A stretch of DNA of 64,000 nt from Ipomoea triloba (GCF_003576645.1 NC_044916.1:8019781-8083780), one strand, 5' to 3'. Positions 1 to 13,121 are shown, counted from the first letter of the stretch. Numbers and translations are program-made. Notes: generated from the letters alone by a model not told the origin.

Positions 1-1500
1 AAAAAAAAAAAAAAAAAAAAAAAAAGTAAGTGATAGTGCAAATACTAGCTCAAGCAGTATAAAGCAAATAAAATGTATTAATATTATGATGACAGGGGTG
101 TGGCATAATATTGATTATAAAGACTGATGGAATGGATGTGAGTTAGTTGGGGAACTAAACAATAGTTTCAAAAGTCCCCTCCCATAAACAATAAATGTGA
201 CTTATATAGAGGGAGCACGGGTACACATGTCGGCCACTCACTATGTCCTTCATGTGTCTCGCAAGGAGTTAGCGGCAAAGCAAAGGGATCCAAATATCCT
301 TACGGGTCTAAATATCAAATGGAACGTTTGATGTGATATGCTCAAGTTTTGCAATCAATTTGAGCCCGATTTGGCTTGGATTGGGTGAGTGGCTTAGCAC
401 TCTCTTAGTCCTGATCAGCTAAACCTCCCGACATATCGGGAGCACGAAGGTCAGACCTATTATAGTACAATCTTCTCCTGTACAGTCACTCTGGACGAAC
501 AGGCATGGTCGGGAACCAGGAATACCGTATCAAGTAGTATGGGGCGCTACCGTATCTTATGTGTCTGCAGGTAATATATTTTGTAAGTACAGAATGTGTT
601 AACTGCAGACACATTACTTTTTTTACCAAGGTTCACAATGCAACATGAACCATGGTCCATGGTATAACAATTGGATCTGGAAGAGTTGGGCCCACGAAAT
701 GAAGAGATAATGGGAGAATGGTTGTATATGCCCCAAGTGCACTTTAAAGTTCATGTGAAAGTGCACTTAATAACACTAGTGTGTCATTATTATTTTTTTT
801 AACCATTTCTTCATATCTGCAAAAACAAATAATACCGTAATAAATAAAATGAAAACAGGTTTATATATTATCCCAAGAACTACATAGTTTTGGTATTGAG
901 TGCTTTTTTTTTTAAATATAGTAATACCAATAAAAGAAATATCAATAGGGTCCAATGACCTCACTATTCTCTATGTGGCTCCACCATTGAGGTCAATTGA
1001 CTTTTAATTAGTCGAAGTACTTATTATACATAAATTTTAATTTGAAATATGATATTAACTTTTAAGGACTAGGAGTATTAATTTGATTTTTGTTTTCAGC
1101 TTTGTCTCTTCTAAAATGAAGAAGATGATTTCTGAAAGAAAGTAAATGTCATTTTTTTAGACTTGAAATAAGAAAAGTTATAGTGACAATAATCTTTAAA
1201 ATCAATAACAAAATAAAAAATAAACATCAAAGAAAGATAAAACAATAATCACACTAACACTCCTAGTACCCTTCTAGGGTGACTAGGTCATCCATATCAA
1301 TTTGACTAAATATGCTAAATACCATAATATTTTGCGAGAATGAATGAAAGATGAAAAGTGATATGGTATTAGAATAAAGGTATTATGGCATTGGACACCA
1401 TAATGTTTGAACACATAGTACTGTGACTATAATAGACTATACTGCTACTGGATATGTGCATCCTTGTCCCAAAAATCACTACAAATTCCCACTTCTTTCT
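1..1500. other. Intergenic, 3' side of the GOS11 gene
   Basis: I see no gene here. The window opens with 25 A residues. A perfect 12-bp inverted repeat (ATGTGTCTGCAG at 559-570, its complement at 603-614) encloses 32 bp, and a short palindrome CCCGACATATCGGG lies near 428. The stretch at 130-550 is less AT-rich than its surroundings and may be a retrotransposon fragment, but nothing in it can be named. Confidence 0.5.
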
Positions 1501-1745
1501 ACTATAACCACCCCCGAAGCAGATCTAATCGACCTCAGAAAAACGTTGATCCTTGAAACTTGGGAGTAAATACAATTTCAGATACCACCCTCCGGCCTCC
1601 ACGTTCCAAATACAATGACAAAATAAGGGAAAGAAATAAAAATTGAAAAAAGAATTCAATAGTTTGTTACTCGGTAATATACAAACCATACAACTGAACC
1701 AAAGACGGTGGCCGGGAATGCTGTCCAAGGGAAACTAGCGGCGAT

Positions 1746-4700
1746 TCATTTCGTCAACCAGTAAATCAAGATGAGAAACACGCAAACTGATGCAACTACT
1801 GAAAGAATGATAGTGTCCATGGATTTCCTTTTCTTTATTGATGAAAGAATTTGATTAACCTGAAAAACAAGTAGGAAAATAAATTCTAATTTAGAATAAG
1901 TCTCAACCAGTTTGCACGGTTAACAGTCATTTCAATAGGTACATAGAATTTGCTGGCATTAATTCCATATAGCATACAAAAAGAAGTCTTTTTCAACCAG
2001 CTAAACCAAGAATCCACATTCAATGCTATGGGAGCCAGTAATTTGTGATATTCAAAGAATGATATGATGGGGTGTCGAGAAACAAACAGCTCTTACCGTC
2101 GGAAGCCGACTGCTAACATTGCTGAGCTTTGAATTAATGCCACCAAATGTCGATCGCTGAAACGCAAGAGTCTTAAAGGTTTCTTGAGCTTGAGAAATCA
2201 CACCATCCATCTGCAACTCATAGTTAGGCACTTGATTAACAACATGCAAGATACAAAGTTCATCAAAAAATGGATCAACATTTAGCAATTACTAGCAAAA
2301 CCAACTCACGTCTTAGTATATATTACATCAATTAACTTGAAGACAAAATTTAAAATAATAATAATTAAAAAAAAATAAAAAGATTTTTATCGTGATACCC
2401 TTAACAAAATCAAAGCAAAATCTCTGCTGTGAAATATCAGTCACAGACATCCTTGGCTACAAGGGCAGTTTGGCTTGTAACAAAGTTGACCTCCATAATC
2501 AACAAGGAACCAATTTTCTGCATTGAACAATTAAAAATAATCTCTGTTTTGATTTCTAAAAGAGTTTGAAAGTATACTCAAAACATTGTTTTTTTTTTGG
2601 GAAAAGGGTCAAATAGGCCCCTAAACTTTACACCAAAAGTCAATTAGGTCCCTAAACTTTTAAAAGGGTCAATTAAACCCTCAAACATGTCAAATTGAGG
2701 CAATGAAACCCAAAACAAGTAAATGACCTGTTATTACAAGTCATTTGTATCAGTCCGGCAACCGGCGACGACCGAGTCATCCCTGGTCGCCATCTCCAGC
2801 GGAAGGCGACCAGCTGGTAACGTTTTCCGGCTAACTCGTAACGTTTTCCGGCTATTTTTTACCGGTAACCTGTTGTTTACCGGTAAATTTGATGTATTTG
2901 ACTCAATTTGCCATGTTTGAGTGTTTAATTGACCTTTTTAAAAGTTTAGGGGCCTAATTGACTTTTGGTATAAAGTTTATGGGTCTATTTGACCCTTTTC
3001 CCTTCTTTTTTTTCCATACATTGTAGTCTGATGTATTAACCTTAAAGCTTACACCGCACTCTGAGGTCTCAATCAAGAAGGGCAGTGATCACTGTCAGTT
3101 GTTGCATATATTTTGCACTAGGGTCAAGGGTCACAGACTTGCAGTATTGGACAATGTTATCATACAATCGCAGGTGCTCTTAAGAATGAAGTCGCTGACT
3201 CAGATAAACAAAAGAGAATATGTATTTTTCATCATTCCACCCCCAACCTTAAAAGAATATAGTGCAAGGATTTATTATTTGTAATAAAAGAAGAGACATG
3301 ATTTATTATGCTTGACAAACAGAGTAATAATTATCCCTTCTGTCCAATCTGTTATTTGCCCAATAAATATTTGATACCCAGAGCCAATGTCAACAGGTAC
3401 AGTATGGATATATAATACTCAAAGTCAATTCTAAAAGGTGCAGTTTGTAAAAGAAAAAGAAGAAAATGCCTAAAAAAATTTAAATTATGTTTTATGATTA
3501 CCTGTCCTGTACTCCTATGGATGGAAGCATGCTCATTAAGGAGTGCGTGCTCATAAGAGTCACCACCATCTTCCAGATCCAATCTTGTCCGATCAAATTC
3601 CCTAAAATCATCAAGTAATGAAGCATGCTCTTTCTTGGCTCTATAGCTGGAACGGAGGCGATTAAATTCCTATAATCAATTGAACACTTTAGCTCTAACC
3701 ACCACCAAATTTGAGAGGGGAAACAAGGAAAACAAATTTATACCCTTGGAACAATAAACAAAAGTGTGTGTCTTCCCGCACAAGGAAAGAGAATTACACT
3801 AAAGGTGTGAAAAGAGATGTAAGTATGCATGTGTGAAAATGTCTCTCTGTGTGTGTGAGAAAGAGAGAGAGAGATCTATGTATCAACCAAATGGCCAAAT
3901 GTAAGTTTTAACTTGAAAAGTTAGTTAAACTATATAATAGGAAGGCGAGGATGCATTAGCATTATTTCTGTAGATACAGCAAAAAAAGAGTAGATAAGCC
4001 AGCCAAGTCTGCATAGCCCCTATTCCCCAAAAGTCAGAAAGAAACAAAAGAAAAACCTCCTTCCCAACCACAATATTGTGGTTCTCTCCTAAAGCAGCTA
4101 CTTTCCAAGATGATGGCAATAACTTTTTGTCAAAGGATATTGCTTCTTTGACTGCCATAGTGTCATATGGAGACTGATTGTTAAAAGTAACCTTCTCCTT
4201 TTGAAACTTGCTATTGTCAAAAAATGAAAATTTTACATTCATGCAGCAAGCGTAAAACTAAAAGAAAGAAAGAGGCAGGAGAAGATTAAACTAATCCTTT
4301 GGTTCAATTTTGTAATTTGAAAAATTAATAATAATTTCAAAGGATTAATCTTACTGCTGCTTTATATGTTAAAGGAGAAGATTTTAACAACCCTAATATT
4401 GCTTTGCAGAATATTGTTGAGGTTGGGTCCAATATTTATTCTTTGACATAGACTCTTTGCACTATATGAAAACAACAATATATATCTTTTGAGCCAGACC
4501 ATATGTTAAGTTTTAATTGGACTAAAATACAACAATATTCAATTGGGGAGCACATCTATAGCATTTTACTGAAGCAATCTCCCCAAACAAATATCTAGAC
4601 TGTCATTGCTCCAAAATACCTGAGTAAGATCCTGAAGTATTTCTTGGTGGCGAGTTAACGTATGGGAAAAGATTTCAGCTCCTCCAGATGAGATCCAAGC

Positions 4701-6428
4701 GTGCATTCGAGAATTGACTTGTTGCAACTCTTTAAGTAGCTTATCTATCCCCTTTTCAAGATCATTATCATCAGCACTGTCAACTTTTGTGCTGACTAAT
4801 TTACGATATAAGTGCATCTGCTCATCGAGTTGTGCTTCAACCTTCCTTGCCTAGTTGCATATTAGAAACCACAATCAAGTACAATAAAATAAACCGTAAA
4901 AGAATATGCACATTAGTGCGAGTATTCATGTACCAAGAAACTAATGTTCAAATTAAACCTAAACCACATTTCCAGAACAGACTGCAAAGGCAATGAACCA
5001 TATTCCAAGATGCAAACAAATAATCATGGCTTGATTCTACCTTACTAACCTGCACCACTCTCTCTCCCTCAGTCCCTCTCTCTCTCTCTCTGTGTTTACT
5101 GACTACTGTTTTACAACTTACACTGCATTGTACAATCTTCCTTACATTAAGAAGCTCTTTCACCTCAATCCTTTACTCCATCCTTTCAGCAAGATTCATC
5201 TACAATTCTATTCCCTTAATCTCTTCCGAAACAAAACTTTGAGCCATCAGAGGTAGAAATAAAGCAGAACATTTAGTTATCAAACTTTACATACTTTCTT
5301 GGAAACCAACTTTCCACAATTTATGAAGTTGCATTAGTCTTGCAAGATTCAAAGACCTTTTAACAAGTAACCTAACTGATTTAGTGAAGATTATGGCAAA
5401 TAAAATCAACTTTGGTAGTTATTGAAAAACTATAATATACATTGACTACTCCTTTACGTTTATAAGTTGTTTCCTCTATTTACTAACAATATATGGGGTA
5501 CTAAACAAAAAGTAGCTACAAAAGCTTGTATCTGATAGTAACAGATATATAGTTCTAAAGTCTAGAAATTCCCAACACTTTAGGTTTTGTCATTTAATAG
5601 TGCATGTATACAAATGGAGGAGGAGAGCTGAGAAACGTAGTTTAAAGGAAAGATATTGGCCAGAGTTCCATTCTTTATGGTGTACATTTTAGCCATATTA
5701 GTAGAGAAAACTGAGCATAATTTGGAAAATAAAAGTGCCTCACCTGTTACCATTGGAACTCATTTCTAAATATCCAGACATTTTAATTCTGAAAGATATT
5801 GACAATGTTTCCTTCTTTATGTTGAACACCAATTGCTATGAGTGGGAATTAGACATAAGGAGGAAAGATTTCCCACCTTTAACCTATAGAATTCATTTCT
5901 AAAAATCTAGATTTTGCAGACTCTCTTGTTCTTAGCCTCGTCAATCTGTTATGGCTTAAAAAACATACACATTTCCTGGACTCATTGAACCTAGATCTGA
6001 ATTTCATAAATTACAGCCGCATCAAGTTACATATAAGAGATCAAGTGATCCAGCCGTTTGTTTTGTGTTTTATCAAATCGCATCTATTCTCTCAACCATG
6101 CAAATAGCAACTACGGCCGAATCAAAAAGCCTCAATATCAACACAGCCTTAACGGCAACCACTTTCTTCCTCCAAAACTGAATTCTCAACCAGTTCAAAC
6201 ACGGAAACTCTTTTCACAGGACATTTCCACTGAATTTCAATTCATTTTCCAATAAACATGCGAATGCATAGGTTGGAGGAAAAATGACGACGATACGCCA
6301 ATGAATCCATAAAATTTTCAAAGAAAACAGATTCAATTTCATTCAAGATTAAAACAATAAACTCAATCTCTAGGTATAAAAAAGCATACCTGCTTTCGCA
6401 AGGAATCCCAGGAGGTGGGCGAATCCAT
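1746..6428 (-). CDS. GOS11: Golgi SNAP receptor complex member 1 (GOS11-type Qb-SNARE), five exons
   Basis: Qb-SNARE of the Golgi, expected to act in vesicle fusion within the Golgi and in ER-Golgi traffic as part of a four-helix SNARE complex. Exons in coding order (minus strand) are 6428-6390, 4850-4620, 3669-3502, 2210-2097 and 1859-1746. They hold 13, 77, 56, 38 and 37 codons plus stop, all in phase 0 with GT/AG introns, giving 221 aa, close to the usual length of about 223. Recognisable stretches are SWDSLRKQARK at the N-terminus, SHTLTRHQEILQDLTQ, EFDRTRLDLEDGG, and MDGVISQAQ followed by FQRSTFGGINSKLSNV, where Q164 is the expected zero-layer glutamine. A single C-terminal membrane anchor occupies about residues 200-219 and ends IYWLTK. 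The length and N-terminus fit GOS11 better than the longer GOS12 paralogue. Intron 3 (2211-3501) carries a MITE. No damage is visible; the gene appears functional. Confidence 0.95.
2599..3002. mobile_element. MULE-type MITE, 404 bp, inside GOS11 intron 3
   Basis: Long terminal inverted repeats of about 100 bp begin GGGAAAAGGGTCAAATAG at 2599 and end with the complement at 3002. Flanks are nine T residues on the left and TTCTTTTTT on the right, consistent with a 9-bp target-site duplication with one change. The centre holds a GC-richer segment with two GTAACGTTTTCCGGCTA copies. It contains no transposase. A lone related arm lies near 12360-12452. Confidence 0.75.
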
Positions 6429-6479
6429 GTGAAAGCGAGCAACGGAGACGCCGGCGGCGGATTGCTTTACCTTAAAATT

Positions 6480-6952
6480 GTATTACTATTATTATTATTA
6501 TTATTTCTACCGTTTCCCAAATTATTTTTGTATTGGAAACAAAAAGAGGATTAGAAGTATAGAACGTGAAGAAAAGAATTAACGGGTAAAGCAGTGTTGT
6601 ATATTATATTGGCTTATCGACCACCAGTCAATACATGTACGAGGGCAACGAAAAATATCTGACACCGACGGAATCAATGTACGGGACAGGTTAATTAAGA
6701 CTGCGTCTAAATATAATTTTTAATAACTCATCGCTTCAATTCTTCAAAAATTATTACAGTACTATTTTTTATCTCGCGTAGAAAAGAATAGGGGTGTGCA
6801 ATGGTAAAATTTTGATTAACTGATTGAATTAAAAAAATTTTGTTAATCGTATTTTAACAGTAATACTTCGATTTGGTCAATGATTAATAGTTAAATATTT
6901 TTTTAAATTTCAGTTAACGGTTAATTTGATTCGAAAATATTGGTTAACCAAA

Positions 6953-6999
<47 letters not shown>

Positions 7000-8500
7000 T
7001 AGTATTTTTCTCGTGCGATGCACAGCTACATTTTAAGAAGTGTCGTTTTGATGTTATTGTTTTAAATAGATATAACTTAATTAAAAATGTAAATAAAACA
7101 ATACAATTTAATATTTTATTTTATTTTTGAAATTGTACTTTTGTAATTATTATGTTCCTTTTAAAGTTTATTTTTACATTAGAACGATAAGCAACCTTCT
7201 TATTATTATTTTTATTTGAATTTGAAATAACAACTTTAATTACATCACTAATATATTGAAATAAAACTTGTAAATAAAAGAAAGATTATGAAATTAATAA
7301 TTTGATTAAAAATAAGAATAAAAATTATAAATTATTGGAAACTTCATAATAAACAACAAAGTTAGTAATTGAAGTACTAACTTTATTTGAACGGTACATA
7401 TCAATATTTTTAATCCTTTTGGTTGCTAACCCGAGATGCAACCACACATAACTAAACATGCACAAATAATAGTTTCTTGCAATAAACTTATAAATTGCAT
7501 CATTGACCTTGACTTTATTTAAAATTTCCTCGTACCAAAACAATGAAGAACAATGCTCACATATATTGTTCGGATCACCAAAATCTGCAGTCCACTAAAA
7601 ACAAAATGAATTATAAAACAATCGTGTAGCAAAAATAAAGTTATAAATTAATAAGTAATAACCAAAGTTATATATGATAAATCTCACCAGTAACAATATT
7701 GGTAGAAATTTATTGAGGTACTACAACCTCACCAAATTCTCTAGTAGCCTCGACAATTAGTTAATTATTGATTTCCATCTAAAATTTGATCCCAGAAACA
7801 ATTGAGTATGAAAGAAGACAGATTTGATCCCAGAAACAGTTGACAAAGAGCTCCATATTTTAAAATATTGCTAGGAAAAGCATACAAATAAGTATTCCCA
7901 AAATATTTGCCTTTTCCAGGGCATAGAATTTTAGTAATTACACAAAATGATTTATATACAGTTTAGTCATGTATACTCATATTACAGCTTATTTGTTTAG
8001 TAATATTAAATCTGTCACCAGTTTGTAAATAAAAGATTTCACCATGGGGAGCATATTGATATAAACTGTTAAACACCATGTGATGGATAAAGTAATCGTA
8101 CTTATATATTGAACTTACCTTTGTTATATGATCTTTGTTTCCTCTAGATTCCTATAACTATTGATGTTGTTAATTTTTTTATTTTTTTGAAAAGGGATGT
8201 TGTTAATTTCTTCATAGCTTTGTGAAGAACTATTTTTTGCCAACTTTGCAGAGATTTAGATATATGCAGTGTCTGTATTTTATATTTCAGCTTTTAGTGA
8301 AACATAAGTATATTTTAGTGGATGCAACATATTCAACAAAAAAAAAAAAAATTAAATAGATGTGGTTGTGCAGTGTCTCCTTTGATGCTTTGGCTATTGC
8401 TTCAATTGAACCAATGGCTTTGGCTGAGCTGAAAAAGAAAGGAACATAGTTAGCTTTGCATTTCTCAAAGAAAGGTTAGATAAGAGTGCAGGCATTAAAT
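6480..8500. other. Intergenic, AT-rich repeats upstream of GOS11
   Basis: The 5' side of GOS11 begins with a short ATT repeat (about 6483-6503). A TA microsatellite occupies about 6958-6995 and is followed by ACTAGTATTTTTCTCGTGCG, a form of a phrase that recurs near 15360 and 17047 and looks like a repeat end. I see no credible coding region; a 72-codon frame at 7325-7543 (minus) has no recognisable motif. Confidence 0.4.
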
Positions 8501-8689
8501 ATCATTGTGCGTTATTTTGAACACGAACAGAAGTAAAAAAATTGGGAGCCATTTCACATGTACAGACACGAGGAGGCAAGCCAATCGGAGGAGATACAAA
8601 ATCATCAGAAAAAGACGGACAATCTACCATCACATTTTGATTAACTTCAACATTGTTCCCTGTAAATTAACGCGCATCAACATAAAACG

Positions 8690-9425
8690 CACCATGAACC
8701 ATGTGAGAACAAAAACAATAATAAATCAAAATCACATACAGACTGAACACACATACTTAGTAACTGAAATGCACAGACCAACAGATATTTAACAGAAAAG
8801 TGTTATCACATAAAAGATCCTTAGGATATAAATTTCTTATTTAACTCTGCATTTTCCTTTCCACAACACAAGCTTGCCATATTTCAATGATATAATATTA
8901 CTAAATAATTTTGGAGTGCTAATAATAATATTATAGTTTGGGTGTGTACTTCACTGTATAATCATGCGATAATTTGGGAGTGTACTACAATGCCATATTT
9001 CAACCCACCCCCATTGCCACACACCATCAACCATGAAAGAACAAACTAAATTACGAAACAAACACACATACAAACTGAACGCAAACTCTTAATACCTGAA
9101 AAGCACAGACCCAAATTACACAATGATATTTATCACATAAAAGATCCTTAAGCTTTAAACTTCTTACTTTAACTCCAAATTTCCCTTTGCATAACACATA
9201 AAAGCTTGCCAACGCACCAACCATGAAAGAACAAAAACAAATAGCCAAACAAATATACATACAAACTGATCGCACACTCTTAATATATGAAATGCACAGA
9301 CCCAAATTACACAGTGATAATATTACTAATAATTTTAGAGTGCTAATAACGGTATTATAATTTGTAGTGTACTTCAGTTCAATATTTCAACCCAACCCCC
9401 ACTACCACAAGCACGCACCAATAGC
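8690..9425. repeat. Three degenerate tandem repeats
   Basis: Three imperfect units begin with AACCATG(a/t)(a/g)AGAACAAA near 8695, 9030 and 9221. They share in order an 'acatacaaactga' segment, 'atgcacagaccc', 'cacataaaagatcctta', 'caagcttgcca' and an 'attttggagtgctaata' segment. Units differ by deletions, the middle one being shortest. The minus strand is T/G-rich and this could be intronic sequence of the possible gene starting at 10423, but that is conjecture. Confidence 0.6.
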
Positions 9426-9779
9426 ATAAAAAAATTTTAAATACTAAACTTCCAAGTTAAATATTTTCATTTCATCATCATAAAAGTTAGAACCTACATC
9501 CAAGAAGGTGCAACATATTCATTGAAACAATATTATATGTTCACTATCATTCACTTGAACATGGAATACGATTTAATTGAACAGATAAGTGCAGAGCTGT
9601 TCCTAAAAACCTACACAATACATTCAGAATGTATTTGCAGTTTATGTCACAATACAACAACTTACATCTCCCAACTCCATGAAAACCTACTTTCTTACTA
9701 ACAAAATTTGAACAAATATACACAACTAAACAGCAACCTTCTTGGTAAATATTCAACTCAGAGGGAGTCAAAAACTGCT

Positions 9780-10130
9780 AATCAGAGCCAAAACTCGTGA
9801 CCAACATCAAAACGAAACAAGAAAAAAAAAAAACAAACAAAACAAAACAAAATTCCCATACCCCAACCGCACACCGCCACAAACCCCTACCCACAAACCC
9901 AACAATTGAACCAAAAACCAAACCAGTAAAAAAAAAAAAAAAAAAAAAAAAACCCAAAAAATCCATAGTCTGAACCAAAAAAACCCACCTGTAACACCAC
10001 CACCCAAACCGCCACACCCCGCCGAACCCACAACACCCATCGCTTCGCCACACAGTAACACACCACACACTCACCGTCGCACCCCCCACCCTGTCCAAAC
10101 CCAAAAAGCAACCAAAACTCCAACCAAAAA

Positions 10131-10161
<31 letters not shown>

Positions 10162-10262
10162 NNNNNNNNNNNNNNNNNNNNNNNNNNNNNNNNNNNNNNN
10201 NNNNNNNNNNNNNNNNNNNNNNNNNNNNNNNNNNNNNNNNNNNNNNNNNNNNNNNNNAACCA

Positions 10263-10298
<36 letters not shown>

Positions 10299-10340
10299 CC
10301 TCCCAAACAACATATAAACGAATACAAAACAACACAAAAC
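9780..10340. other. A/C-rich low-complexity region with assembly gap
   Basis: The plus strand is almost free of T and G for long stretches, with poly-A runs at about 9930-9952, 10137-10161 and 10271-10298. Bases 10162-10257 are N. Both sides of the gap carry nearly the same motif (AACCAAAAAA, then TTT or TTTT, then a poly-A run), so the gap may lie in an unresolved homopolymer repeat or reflect a duplicated contig end. Open frames crossing it are artefacts. Confidence 0.7.
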
Positions 10341-10359
10341 CAAGTAAAAGTTTGAATAC

Positions 10360-10423
10360 CTGGATCACCACCGGACGAACTCCTTCTAAACCGCTTGGGC
10401 CGCTTGGAAGAAGAACCAACCAT
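10360..10423 (-). CDS. Possible first coding exon of an unrecognised gene
   Basis: An ATG at 10423 opens 21 codons plus one base, reading MVGSSSKRPKRFRRSSSGG and onward, and ends CCAG before GTATTC, a plausible donor. The segment is GC-richer than its surroundings, basic and serine-rich, and could be the start of a nuclear protein. It is followed on the minus strand by a T/G-rich intron-like region containing the gap. I could not find a convincing second exon between 10300 and 7300. It may be a gene broken by the gap, a relic, or chance. Confidence 0.25.
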
Positions 10424-10587
10424 TGAGATTGTTGGTATGCACACAGACCGAAGGCGTATGGTTTCGCGGAGAAGAAAAGAGCCGGAGACTATTGGGTTTC
10501 GCGGGGAGGAGAGAAACGGAAGACATAAACGACTGTGTAGACCAATCACATAAGGAAACAACTTTTAAAATAACACCTAATTTAAAA

Positions 10588-10954
10588 GGAAAAAGTGTCA
10601 AATAGGCCACTGAACTTATCGTTTTTGTGCAATTGGACCATTGAACTTAAAAAGTGTGCAATTCAACCATCAAACAAGCAAAATTTGTACAATTGGACCA
10701 TTTTTACAAAATTTTTTAATTCAATTTGAGTTAAAAACATTTCAATATTGACTTCCAACTAGTATGGTAGAAGAAAATGTCACTCTTAATACATATATGT
10801 TAGTAATATAATTGGATTTTACTAGAAAATTTTTGAAAAAATGGTCCAATTGCACAAATTTTGCTTGTTTGATGGTTGAATTGCACACTTTTTAAGTTCA
10901 ATGGCCCAATTGCACAAAAGCGATAAGTTCAGTGGCCTATTTGACACTTTTTCC
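10588..10954. mobile_element. MULE-type MITE, 367 bp, exact 9-bp target-site duplication
   Basis: Terminal inverted repeats of about 120 bp begin GGAAAAAGTGTCAAATAGGC and end with the complement. The element is flanked by AATTTAAAA at 10579-10587 and again at 10955-10963. The 9-bp duplication and long inverted repeats point to a Mutator-like origin. It has no coding capacity. Confidence 0.85.
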
Positions 10955-11119
10955 AATTTAAAATGGTAAAAAATTAACAAAATTGCAAAAAGACTTAACA
11001 ACCCCTCTCTATACCATAATTACACAAAATAAACTAAAAACCCACATCAAATCTGAACCATTAAAAACAAATAATTGATGACCAAGATTTAATCTCACAA
11101 TCTCATTTAAATGATCCAA

Positions 11120-11121
11120 AT

Positions 11122-11172
<51 letters not shown>
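11120..11172. repeat. TA dinucleotide microsatellite
   Basis: A nearly uninterrupted AT/TA run. Confidence 0.9.
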
Positions 11173-11174
<2 letters not shown>

Positions 11175-11426
11175 TTAAGTTTTATTTATAGTTACCCTTT
11201 TTAAATTTTTGCTTTTATATTTGTAGTATTGTTATTATATTATTTTTATATATTTTCTTATAAATTTATTACTATAGATATTGATGTAATTGGTAATGTC
11301 AATTTTTATTTATAATTGAAAAAATTATTATTTTGGTCCTTAAATTGTTTTTCAATTGTTAATGTAACCCTTAACTTTTAATTTCAACTATTTTGATTCT
11401 CGAATTATTTAAATTTTTGTTAGTTA

Positions 11427-11760
11427 AAGTCCTTTTGAGTGACCAAAAAGGTATTCATTCATCAGCCCTTGGACATTATTTGAACATGACCTCGTAACTT
11501 GATAGGAAAATTCTGTGAAAAAACCTAGACAAAATAGTATAAAATATACGTTTAAATATATTCATGTCTCGTTAAAAACCTTGGTAGAAAAATTATGTGG
11601 GAAAAAATTAGTCGATGGAAAAAGAGTACATGGTACATGTTAAATTATGTGTTGCACCGGTTGCCTCATTAAAAACCTTATGCTAAGAAAACTCAATGGA
11701 AAAACTTAGCTAAGGGAAAAAGAGTACAACCATAACCCCAACATAAACTTCAGGGCATAA
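11427..11760. mobile_element. LTR-retrotransposon-derived fragment
   Basis: Two diverged copies of a phrase ('tcgttaaaaacctt...gaaaaa...ggaaaaagagtaca') occur at about 11566-11625 and 11662-11735. This phrase is familiar from plant copia-type LTRs. No coding domain, terminus or target-site duplication is preserved, so the assignment rests on the phrase alone. Confidence 0.35.
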
Positions 11761-13037
11761 TATTCATGATTTAAGTAAAATGATACTCCCTGAAAATAAC
11801 ATTCTTTAAATCCCATACATTAATTTTCCAAAATGTATAGAGGGATTTTGTAAATAAATATGTCCAACTGTCAATGGAATAAATATACTTTATAATAATC
11901 TCGTGACTTTTCTGGAGCTCAGGTGGGTATAATATTGACATCATCTAGTCAAAAAATTTCATAATATACCCATTTATCATTGGTGCAACACAATATTTAT
12001 TGTCCCTTTATAGGACAATAATGGGGGTAAATATAGTACAATCAATTTTGGAACTTGGCAGTTGGCATTATTGTGATACAAAAATAATAGCCAATATCCA
12101 AGTAATCCATTATATATTGGCTTGTCTAAGTAGCCAATCGAAAATCATATTTAGACAAGCCAATATATAAATTCTATGGGGAAGAAGAAATGATTTCTCT
12201 TTTACAAATTCTCTTTTAATTCTTTTATTTTCATTTTTTTTTAAATTTAGCTTATGTGGCACCCAAAAATATAAAACAAATATGATCTGGCAAGCAAGAT
12301 GTGTAATTACCGGCACTAACAGGTAGGTAACCGGCTAATGGGCTTCAATACCTTAAAATTGTGAGTTAATGTGTTCATTTGCACTTTTAAAAAGTTTGTG
12401 GGTCTAATTAACTTTTTGAGAAAAGTTCAGGGGCCTATTTGACCCTTTTCCCTTTTTAAATTTTCTACAGTTAGCATATGGTTTTAGGTTTCTCTTTCTT
12501 AAATGCTATTTCCAACTTTCCACCTTCTTCATTCTTCAAATAAGATTTATTCTTCTTCATGGCATCACATCACAAATTCAACATTGCATTGAAGATGAAT
12601 GAAGAATTTAAAATTTAATTTTTCTGAATTTTAAATTAATTATTTATATTTTTAAAATTTTGATATTTTGTTGTTTTATTTAATGAGATACTTGAAAATT
12701 TATGATTATGATTTTTGAATTATTGAAAACTTGTATTATAATTTATTTTATTTTAAAAACTTAAAATCTGTCATCTTATACGCATTCAATCCACCAAATT
12801 CGTCGTTAGCATATTAGATTCGATTAGATCCACACTCCTATTAGATGATATCGTTCAAATCCACCTTTAGCATATTGGATGTGGGTTCACTCCAAATCTA
12901 CTCCAATCCTCTTGACACTCCCCCCCTAAGCTTTAGCTGGTACTCAAATCTACTCCAATCCTCTTAACACACCACGTATTAAAAAAAATATGTATAAATG
13001 CTAATACATAAAATATTTAAATTTTATATCATAAATT
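11760..13037. other. Intergenic, includes a lone MITE arm
   Basis: At about 12360-12452 there is one terminal arm of the same family as the MITE at 2599-3002, ending with GACCCTTTTCCC; no partner arm is seen. At about 12890-12970 a segment with CAAATCTACTCCAATCCTCT is present twice. No gene is visible. Confidence 0.45.
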
Positions 13038-13121
13038 GTCAGGATGGCTGAGTGGTCTAAGGCGCTAGGCTCAAGTTCTAGTCCTTGTAAAAGGGCATGG
13101 GTTCAAATCCCACTTCTGACA
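13038..13121 (+). tRNA. tRNA-Leu (CAA)
   Basis: A complete 84-nt class II tRNA without intron. The acceptor stem GTCAGGA pairs with TTCTGAC, followed by discriminator A. The A box is in GGCTGAGTGGTCTAAGGC. A five-pair anticodon stem encloses CTCAAGT with anticodon CAA at 13072-13074. A long variable arm and the B box GGTTCAAATCCC follow. CCA is not encoded, as expected for a nuclear gene. Confidence 0.95.

Noticed and set aside
9778..10561. Phenylalanine-rich minus-strand frames up to 224 codons
   Set aside because: They run through poly-A tracts and the N gap; composition artefacts.
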